Assembly (NCBI GenBank): GCA_002355495.1 | Contig: AP017424.1 | Location: 6,389,501-6,453,500 of the forward strand | Origin: Streptomyces laurentii | GTDB lineage: Bacteria > Actinomycetota > Actinomycetes > Streptomycetales > Streptomycetaceae | Length of the DNA: 64,000 nt | Reading direction: 5' to 3' | Shown: positions 58,141 to 64,000 of the stretch, piece after piece | Position numbering within the stretch: the stretch's first letter is position 1 | Layout: every line of letters starts with the position of its first letter | Notes under the pieces: generated by a model | The model's input: the letters and a program-made list of their open reading frames with translations, nothing else | Told to the model about the DNA's origin: nothing | Databases searched by the model: none | Program-made: the position numbers and the translations under genes

Positions 58141-60165
58141 CTAAGGGCAGGTGAAGGGCCCGTCGCTATCTCGCGCCAGCATCTTGACGTACGGGCCGAA
58201 CTCCGACGCCAGTGTCAGGCGGCCCAGTTTTTGGTACTCGCGCTGGATGGCGTGGATCAGCATCGGCATCGTCAGCGGGGAATCGGCCTCCGCCGCCAGG
58301 TAGGCGGAGGTCACCGCGATCGAGCGGATGTTGCCTCCCGACAGTTCGAAGGCCTCGGCGCAGAAGGCCAGGTCCAGGTCGCCGGCGCGGGGGACGCGTG
58401 GGCCCAGGGTGCGGTCCCAGAGGAGGAGGCGCTGGGCCGGGTCCGGGACCGGGAAGTCGATGATCAGGTCGAGGCGGCGGGTGAAGGCGTCGTCCAGGTT
58501 GGCGCGGAGGTTGGTGGCCAGGATGGCGAGGCCGTCGAAGGACTCCATCCGCTGGAGCAGGTAGGCCGACTCGACGTTCGCGTAGCGGTCGTGGGCGTCC
58601 TTCACGTCGGAGCGTTTGCCGAAGATGGCGTCCGCCTCGTCGAAGAGGAGGACGCCGTTCACGCCGGCTGCCTCCGAGAAGATGCGTTCCAGGTTCTTCT
58701 CGGTCTCACCCACGTACTTGTCGATGACCGTCGCCAGGTCGACCGTGTACAGGTCCAGCCCGAGGTCCGACGCGATGACCTCCGCCGACATCGTCTTGCC
58801 CGTGCCGGAGTCGCCCGCGAACAGCGCGGCGACGCCGCGGCCCCGGCCACCGCCCGGGCGCATCGACCAGGTGCCGAGGACGTGGTCGCGGTGCCGGGCG
58901 CGGGCGGTCAGTTCGCGGAGCTGGGCCTCGGTGTCCGGTGGGAGGACCAGGTCGTCCCAGCCGACGGTAGGTTCGATGCGTCGGGCGAGGCGGTCCAGCC
59001 CTGCCGCGTTCTGGGCCCGGGCCCCCTGCCGTACGTGCTCCGCCGTCACCGGGCCCGCCTCCAGGCGCGCCGACTGCACCGCCGCCCGCGCCGACCGCAC
59101 GATCTGCTCCGGGGTGAGGAGGAACGGGGAGAGGAGTGAAGGGAGATCCAGGTCGATCGGGGCCCCCGCGCTCTCGCGCCACAACTCCGCCCGCGTCTCC
59201 GGGTTCACCCGCGGCGCCCGCACCAGGAGCGGGGGCCGGGCCGACCAGGCCGCGTCCCACGGCACCCGGCCCACCAACGCCACCGGCACCGGCAGGTCCG
59301 TGACCATCCGCAGCAGGCCCGCCCGCTCCCGCGCCACCGCGTCGACCTGGGCGCACACCAGCCCCGAGCCCGTCAGCCGCGCCTCGCGCAGCAGGCATCG
59401 CACCGCCTCCGCCGGCGCCGGATCCTCCGCGAGCCGGGCCAGGTCGACGCCCAGCACCGCCCGCCCCGCCGCCTCCAGCGCCGACGCGGCCAGCGCCGTC
59501 CCCGCGCCGCCCTGTTCCTCCCGTAGATAGACGAGGCCCGTGCCATCGGCGAGGAGCCGGGCCAGCGGCGCCGGGTCGCCGACACCCCGAACGGGCTCCC
59601 ACGGCGCGCGTACGTCCACCAGTCGCGCGTCCGGGGTGTCGTCGCCGAGCAGGAACGCGGTCACCCGGTCCGGCACCCGGAGCGCCCGCCCCAGGAACGG
59701 CCGTTCGCGGTCCTCCACCAGGAGCAGGCCGCCCGCCCGCAACGGCGCCCGCTCGCCCAGCCGCACCCGTGACTCGCGGTCCGCGTGCGCCACCCCGCAC
59801 AGCCCGAGCGCCAGGCCGATCGACGGCCGGCGCCGCGTGACGTCGTCGTTGAGGTAGCCGTAGAACGCCTCGAACCGGTCGTCCAGATCCGGCAGCAGCG
59901 CGACCAGCAGGATCTCCACGTCCAGCGCCGAGAGGCCGAACTCCCGGGCCAGTTTGCCGAGTCGGGAGTCGGCAGCTGGCGCGGGGAGCGGGTGTACGCC
60001 GGGGAAGGAGCGGTGCTCCTCCAGCAGCCGCTCCACCGCCTCCTCCGTCAGGTACAGGCCGCGGAAGCCGTCGTCCGGATCCGGGTCCACCTCCCGTCGC
60101 GCCTCGACGGCATGCCGTACCCGACGTTCCATCTCCCGTGCCAGCGACAGAAGTTCCGCCGTCAA
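58141..60165 (-). CDS. AAA+ ATPase of the eCIS locus
   Basis: A 674-aa protein. TTG 60165 overlaps the DUF4255 stop (TTGA) and gives LTAELLSLAREMERRVRHAV; the frame is open for 160 more codons but those are Arg/Gly shadow-like. N-terminal and middle helical domains, then a C-terminal AAA+ module: Walker A AGDSGTGKT (~450-458), Walker B VLLFDEADAIFG, sensor-1 LATNL, Arg finger region DDAFTRRLDLIIDFP, sensor-2 GGNIRSIA. Homologues are membrane- or particle-associated eCIS ATPases of unclear task. The stop (TAG) is created by the IS junction at 58141, so the final residues (DSDGPFTCP) may not be the ancestral end. Confidence 0.9.
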   Translation of the reverse strand: MTAELLSLAREMERRVRHAVEARREVDPDPDDGFRGLYLTEEAVERLLEEHRSFPGVHPLPAPAADSRLGKLAREFGLSALDVEILLVALLPDLDDRFEAFYGYLNDDVTRRRPSIGLALGLCGVAHADRESRVRLGERAPLRAGGLLLVEDRERPFLGRALRVPDRVTAFLLGDDTPDARLVDVRAPWEPVRGVGDPAPLARLLADGTGLVYLREEQGGAGTALAASALEAAGRAVLGVDLARLAEDPAPAEAVRCLLREARLTGSGLVCAQVDAVARERAGLLRMVTDLPVPVALVGRVPWDAAWSARPPLLVRAPRVNPETRAELWRESAGAPIDLDLPSLLSPFLLTPEQIVRSARAAVQSARLEAGPVTAEHVRQGARAQNAAGLDRLARRIEPTVGWDDLVLPPDTEAQLRELTARARHRDHVLGTWSMRPGGGRGRGVAALFAGDSGTGKTMSAEVIASDLGLDLYTVDLATVIDKYVGETEKNLERIFSEAAGVNGVLLFDEADAIFGKRSDVKDAHDRYANVESAYLLQRMESFDGLAILATNLRANLDDAFTRRLDLIIDFPVPDPAQRLLLWDRTLGPRVPRAGDLDLAFCAEAFELSGGNIRSIAVTSAYLAAEADSPLTMPMLIHAIQREYQKLGRLTLASEFGPYVKMLARDSDGPFTCP

Positions 60166-60743
60166 CGCCCGACCTCGCCGATCCGCACGTCGATACCCTC
60201 CTCGCCGACCGGCGGCCCGACCACGTACCGCGGCGAGGCCGTCACCGGCACACTCACCACCAGGTCGAGCGACGGCTTCAGCTCGCCGCCCAGCGCGCTC
60301 CACACATCGGCGAACGACCGGTCCTCCGGCGGCGGCAGGGCGATCGACATCGGCACGGCCGTACCGATCTCCGCGAGGGTGCCGGTGAGCCGCGCCGGAG
60401 GCAGCGCCTCGTACCGCAGCAGACACGCCAACAGCGAGGAGAGCAGCCGGTGTTCGTCCTCCGGGCGCTTGGTCCAGGCGGTGATCAGATACGACAGTTT
60501 GAAGTAGCGCGGCGGCCGGAGCCGGGCCACGACCACGCCCCGCTCGTCGTACTCGTTGTGCAGTCCGCGCTCCCGGCGCCGCATGTCCTCGCGGATGTCG
60601 TACAGATACAGGTTCACCATCGGCGCGTTGACCTTCGCCGCCCATTCCCTCGTCGGCGCGTCGAAGACCACCGCCACCTGCCCGCCCTCCAGGACCTCGG
60701 CACGGATCAGGGCCCGCAGGACGTCGTCCACCTCGTGGATCAC
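60162..60743 (-). CDS. DUF4255-family tail terminator/cap protein (eCIS)
   Basis: A 193-aa protein. MIHEVDDVLRALIRAEVLEG, NAPMVNLYLYDIREDMRRRERGLHNEYDERG and RYFKLSYLITAWTKRPEDEHRLLSSLLACLLRYEALP (seen in parts) match the Pvc16-N/DUF4255 family, which closes the distal end of sheath and tube. Its stop overlaps the ATPase start; the vWA gene ends 7 nt upstream. Confidence 0.93.
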   Translation of the reverse strand: MIHEVDDVLRALIRAEVLEGGQVAVVFDAPTREWAAKVNAPMVNLYLYDIREDMRRRERGLHNEYDERGVVVARLRPPRYFKLSYLITAWTKRPEDEHRLLSSLLACLLRYEALPPARLTGTLAEIGTAVPMSIALPPPEDRSFADVWSALGGELKPSLDLVVSVPVTASPRYVVGPPVGEEGIDVRIGEVGR

Positions 60744-60750
60744 GACCCCG

Positions 60751-62793
60751 TCACCCCCGTCCCGCGAAGTCCGGCGGCTGCAAGGAGCGTTGGATGACGA
60801 GAACGGGCTTCTCCAGTCGCTCCAGTCCGCGCACCTCGGCGCGCAGGTCGCGCGGTCCGAGCCGGTCCCTGCGCAGGATGAGGACCTGGGACTCGAAGCG
60901 GCCGTCCCGGCCCGCCGACAGAGGCGAGCTGTCCGCCGTCAGGCCCGCCGACCAGCTGAGGCGCACCCGTTCACCCGGCGGGAAGTCCGTGCCCCGGACG
61001 ATCACCGGTTCGCCCGGCCGTGCCACCTGCGGCGTGACCTCCAGCCGGGGCTGGAGCACCCGCAGCGACGCCGTGGCCGTGTTGTCGCCGGTGTCCGGGT
61101 CGGCGGGGAAGCCGCGTACGGTCACCCGGACCGTGCCCGACATCGCCGCCCGGTACGTCGCCTTCTGCGTCACGACCACCCGGCCGCCCGGCGGGATCAC
61201 ACAGGGCGCGGCGGCGGTGCACCGGTCGGTCCGGGACAGGGTGCGGCGCGCGGAGTCCGTCGGCCCCGGCCAGGCCGCGGCGGTGACCACCGCGCGCGCC
61301 GGATCCGGGCCCGCGTTGGTGAGCGTGTAGCGGGCGACGACCTCGCGGCCCACGTACGTACGGGACGGGGCGACGCTCATGGACACGGCCACGTCGGCGG
61401 AGGGCGGCACCGGCGGCGGCAGCACCCGGAACACCGCCGTGTCCGTACCGGTGTTGCCTGACGAGTCCGTCGCCGTACACGTCACCGTCGTCGTGCCGAC
61501 CGGGAAGAGCGTGCCGGACGCGGGCGTGCACGCCGGCGTCAGCGGACCGTCCTTGGCGTCCACGGCCGTCGCCGTGTAGTCGACCCGGACCCCGTCCTTG
61601 TCGATGCCGCGGGCCGTACGGTCGTCGACGGTGACGATCGGCGCGGACACGTCGTTGACCGTGATCGCGATCTGCTGCCGGTACGCGGGGTCGTCGGCCG
61701 CCGTCGCCGAGACGCCCGGTGTGTCCGGCGCGAGCGTCCCGAGCAGGAACTGCACCGTGCACGTCAGCGTCGCGCCCTGCGGCGCGTCCGGGGCGACGGC
61801 GATGGTCTCGTCGAAGCCGGCGGTCTGGCCGCTGGTCACGTCGCGCGTGGGCGGGGCGAGGGTCACCGAGAGCCCGGGGTCGCAGGCGTCCAGCCGGTAG
61901 CCGACCCGGGTGGGGAGGTTGCTCAGGCCGTCGACGATCGCCTCGGCGACGCCGCTCGGGTCGATCGAGGGGAGCATCTTGCCGCCGGTTGCCCTGATGA
62001 TCCGGGTGGCCTGCCCGGCCTCGGTCCGCGGATTCTCGATCTGGCCCGGAATGTTCGCGTATCCGGTGCCGTCCAGGCCGTCGCCGACCGTGGTGGCGAC
62101 ATCGACGCCGACGACACGGACGTTCTTCTCCTGGAGGGCGCCGATCGTGTCGTCGATGCTGTGGCCGAGGCTGGGGCTGTGGCTGGAGGCGTCGCTGACG
62201 AGGACGACGACCGGGCTGGATCCCTCACGGAAGACGGTCTGCCCGTCGGCCCCGTTGGCGATCTGCCACAGGCCGTTGATCCAGTCCTCCGACGGGCCCA
62301 TGCTGCCTCTGCCGAGCGTGATGTCGAGGGCATCCACGCCCTCGCCCAGCAGCTTGTCGTCCTGGGTGAGCGCCGCGGTGACCTTGAAACCCGCGCCAGG
62401 GTCGACCTGCTGGTCGCCGAAGGTAGCCACCGCGAACCGGGCGTCCGGCTGCGCCGACCGCACTTTCGTGATGATTTTCGACAATCCCGTACGTACGCCC
62501 GTTTGTACGTCTTCCATGCTCAGCGTCCCGTCCACCAGCAGCACCACCTCCGGCCGAGGCGGCACCACCGGCGTCAGGACCCGCTTGTCGACCGCGAGGG
62601 ACTGTCCCGGGTCCAGGGCCCTGGTCACGCTGGGGGGTGTCACCGGCGGTATGGGCCGATCCGGATCGGCCGAAGGCACTGCCATGGCGGACGTGCTCGC
62701 CGGGATCGTGCCCGCGGCGAGCAGCAACAGGGCGGCGAGGACGGTGCGCCCCGTGCCCTTGGACCTGCCGGCCGGCGACTGGAACCAGCGCAC
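60751..62793 (-). CDS. Secreted vWA-domain protein with HYR- and CARDB-like repeats (eCIS locus)
   Basis: A 680-aa protein from GTG 62793 behind GAGGGGG. Signal peptide ~1-43 (RTVLAALLLLAAGTIPASTSAMA). vWA domain ~85-300: VVLLVDGTLSMEDVQ, so the MIDAS is D-G-T-L-S rather than DxSxS; VSDASSHSPS follows. Then HYR-like beta domain ~385-480 (ACTPASGTLFPVGTTTVTCTATDSSGNTG, in parts), a DUF11/CARDB-like domain ~490-590 and a final beta domain ~595-680. Extracellular and adhesive by composition. It lies between LuxR and DUF4255 genes on the same strand and is a probable part of the system. Confidence 0.85.
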   Translation of the reverse strand: MRWFQSPAGRSKGTGRTVLAALLLLAAGTIPASTSAMAVPSADPDRPIPPVTPPSVTRALDPGQSLAVDKRVLTPVVPPRPEVVLLVDGTLSMEDVQTGVRTGLSKIITKVRSAQPDARFAVATFGDQQVDPGAGFKVTAALTQDDKLLGEGVDALDITLGRGSMGPSEDWINGLWQIANGADGQTVFREGSSPVVVLVSDASSHSPSLGHSIDDTIGALQEKNVRVVGVDVATTVGDGLDGTGYANIPGQIENPRTEAGQATRIIRATGGKMLPSIDPSGVAEAIVDGLSNLPTRVGYRLDACDPGLSVTLAPPTRDVTSGQTAGFDETIAVAPDAPQGATLTCTVQFLLGTLAPDTPGVSATAADDPAYRQQIAITVNDVSAPIVTVDDRTARGIDKDGVRVDYTATAVDAKDGPLTPACTPASGTLFPVGTTTVTCTATDSSGNTGTDTAVFRVLPPPVPPSADVAVSMSVAPSRTYVGREVVARYTLTNAGPDPARAVVTAAAWPGPTDSARRTLSRTDRCTAAAPCVIPPGGRVVVTQKATYRAAMSGTVRVTVRGFPADPDTGDNTATASLRVLQPRLEVTPQVARPGEPVIVRGTDFPPGERVRLSWSAGLTADSSPLSAGRDGRFESQVLILRRDRLGPRDLRAEVRGLERLEKPVLVIQRSLQPPDFAGRG

Positions 62794-62920
62794 GGAACAA
62801 CCCCCTCGCCCCTGACGGTCTTCCGCCCGAGGATCGCGCACCCGGCCCGGCCTGTCCCGTACGCGAAGTCCCGTACGAGGGAAGCCCGAGGTGCCCCAAC
62901 GGGCAACAGTCGAGCCTCGC

Positions 62921-62969
62921 GCCACCCGCCACCCGCCACCCGCCACCCGCCACCCGCCACCCGCCGCCC
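62921..62969 (-). repeat. 7-bp tandem repeat (GCCACCC)x6 plus one variant
   Basis: Six exact GCCACCC units followed by GCCGCCC, between the LuxR stop (62979) and the vWA start (62793). On the transcribed strand it is GGGTGGC repeated, G-rich and prone to slippage or G-quadruplex formation, so unit number may vary between strains. Confidence 0.9.
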
Positions 62970-62978
62970 GTTCCCGGA

Positions 62979-63608
62979 TCAGATCAGTCCCTGCCGCATC
63001 GCGTACGCCACCGCATGCGAGCGGTTGCGCAGCTGCAGCCGGGTGATGACCGCGTGCAGCACGTTCTTGATGGTGCGTTCCGAGTACGAGAGCTTCGCCG
63101 CGATGTCCGCCGTGTCGTAGCCCTCCGCCACCAGCCGCAGGACGTCCACCTCGCGCGCCGCGAGCCCGGTGAAGTGCAGCCCGCGCGGCCCGAGGACTTG
63201 GCCCTGGAGCCGGCCGACCTCCTCCAGGAGCCGTCCCACCAGGTCGGACGGCAGATGCCCGGCGCCCTTCGCGACCGTACCGATCACGTGCACCAGGTGC
63301 TCCGGGGTCGCCTCCGCGCGCCGGATCACCCCCGCGACCCCGCACTCCGCCGCGCTCACCAGCTTCTGCTCGTCGATGTCGGTGGTCACCAGCACCGTCC
63401 TGGCCGTACTGGTCCGCCGGATGTGCCGCAGCAGCCGCAGCACCTCCTCGTCGACCGCGTCGACGACCAGCACGACGACCTCGGGCGCCGGATCGGCGTT
63501 CTCGCTCCATTCGGTGACCGTGATCTCCGGACGGGCCCGCAGCTGACTCGTCACCCCCGCCTGCGAGATCGGGTCCTGCGCCCGCAGCGCCACAGTCGTT
63601 CGTTCCAT
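62979..63608 (-). CDS. LuxR-family response-regulator-like protein (eCIS locus)
   Basis: A 209-aa protein. ATG 63608 (MERTTVALRAQDP) is chosen since GGGGGAG lies 7 nt upstream; the ATG two codons earlier would be too close. N-terminal receiver-like fold (~1-120) lacking a clear phospho-acceptor (VVLVVDAVDEEVLRLLRHIRR at the expected position), then a C-terminal LuxR HTH: LAAREVDVLRLVAEGYDTADIAAKL, SYSERTIKNVLHAVITRL. Equivalent LuxR genes head Streptomyces eCIS loci, so it is the likely pathway regulator. A 170-bp spacer with a G-rich 7-bp repeat separates it from the vWA gene. Confidence 0.9.
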   Translation of the reverse strand: MERTTVALRAQDPISQAGVTSQLRARPEITVTEWSENADPAPEVVVLVVDAVDEEVLRLLRHIRRTSTARTVLVTTDIDEQKLVSAAECGVAGVIRRAEATPEHLVHVIGTVAKGAGHLPSDLVGRLLEEVGRLQGQVLGPRGLHFTGLAAREVDVLRLVAEGYDTADIAAKLSYSERTIKNVLHAVITRLQLRNRSHAVAYAMRQGLI

Positions 63609-63882
63609 GGTCATGCTCCCCCGGTGGAGGCGACCGCCCGCGCGCGTGCTGATGAGGTGTCCCACCGGAACCGAGTGCGACACCAGGCAAACCCGTCACG
63701 GCCGCCGGCGTTCAGAACACTGGAATTCGTCGACAACGCCGGTCTCATGCGTCATTCGGCGGTCTGGAAATGCCCTGCCACCCCGGCATGAAACGCCGCT
63801 CGCAGGTTTGGGCACCGAATCTGCCCGAATGTGTTCCTTCTCTGGCGATGCTGTGGAGCGGCCCGAGCCCTACGGTGCGCCC

Positions 63883-64000
63883 ATGAGTCTTACGGCCAGC
63901 CTCGACGCGACCTCCGTCACCGCCGTACCGGGTGACGAGACGCGCCTGCCCCTCCAGGTCCGCAACTCCGGCTCCACCGTGGAGGAATACCGCTTCGAGG
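63883..64000 (+). CDS. Hypothetical protein, 3' end outside window
   Basis: ATG 63883 begins MSLTASLDATSVTAVPGDET and continues LPLQVRNSGSTVEEYRFE to the window end. The pattern is the first strand pair of an Ig-like/NEAT-like beta domain (ASLDATSVTAVPGDETRLPL). Divergent from the LuxR gene; homologues in this position of eCIS loci are large hydrolytic-looking or beta-rich proteins of unknown function. Confidence 0.65.
   Translation, partial: MSLTASLDATSVTAVPGDETRLPLQVRNSGSTVEEYRFE

Larger units (their letters stand above)
56441..58141. mobile_element. Degenerate IS with 26-bp inverted repeats, TAA duplication and internal genes
   Basis: Left end GAACGCCTAGCACAATGAG; right end, read inward, GAACGCCTAACAGAATGAG, with the match continuing to ~26 bp (about 22 identical). 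TAA flanks both sides (56438-56440 and 58142-58144), the 3-bp TNA duplication of IS5-type elements. The 1,701-bp interior holds a broken transposase at the left and a DUF4240-like gene plus non-coding DNA at the right, so it is either a transporter-type IS carrying a passenger or an element whose transposase was replaced internally. Confidence 0.78.

Noticed and set aside
60166..60645. 160-codon N-terminal extension of the ATPase
   Set aside because: It overlaps almost the whole DUF4255 gene on the same strand and is Arg/Gly-rich; TTG 60165 with TTGA overlap is more likely.
62921..62969. CRISPR-like array
   Set aside because: A 7-bp microsatellite without spacers.

Overview
The window is a high-GC actinobacterial chromosome segment. 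Strong third-position GC bias, GTG starts, SigF-type partner-switching proteins, a long-form GAPDH and a Streptomyces-type contractile injection locus all point to Streptomyces. No rRNA, tRNA or CRISPR array was seen.

Layout. 1-10.6 kb: a partial EEP-family nuclease, a MazG-like protein, a gene-poor stretch with hairpins and an acyl-CoA dehydrogenase remnant, a P450 and a thioesterase. These are followed by an acyl-CoA oxidation group (SDR, TetR, Zn-ribbon/OB protein, etfA-etfB-acyl-CoA dehydrogenase). A palindromic operator, TGGCACTnAGTGCCA, recurs at the TetR gene, the OB gene and the dehydrogenase promoter, suggesting one small TetR regulon. 10.6-21 kb: BlaI/M56 pair, TerB, gap, lysA, hypothetical proteins, an ECF41-type sigma factor, trpF and a hydrolase. 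21-25.6 kb: a PadR/membrane-protein operon with a clean palindrome in its promoter, then a CstB-like persulfide dioxygenase/rhodanese whose promoter is flanked by two CsoR-type palindromes. 25.9-34.9 kb: a stress-signalling hub (ANTAR-SpoIIE phosphatase, multi-HAMP hybrid kinase, two RsbW-like ATPases, a SigF-like sigma factor, two STAS antagonists). 35-37.2 kb: a peroxiredoxin, a TetR pseudogene that has lost its HTH, and a questin-oxidase-like protein.

37.2-64 kb is a contractile injection system (eCIS) locus. Reading leftward from 49.46 kb come sheath, tube, baseplate parts, a 47-aa DUF6760-type protein, a Pro/Ala-rich QR-motif protein, second tube, LysM hub protein, VgrG spike, PAAR tip, gp25, baseplate J, gpI-like protein and a zinc-ribbon membrane protein. 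To the right are the AAA+ ATPase, DUF4255 protein, a secreted vWA protein and a LuxR regulator.

Between sheath and ATPase lies an accessory island on the opposite strand: a 1,321-aa cargo-like protein whose C-terminal third is visibly less GC-rich, an adjacent LRR protein (candidate immunity), a D-threonine-aldolase/D-serine-dehydratase-like enzyme, an IS5-family element with a -1 frameshift signal, and a degenerate second IS with 26-bp inverted repeats and a TAA target duplication that encloses a DUF4240-like gene. This cargo/immunity/IS island is the most interesting part of the window.
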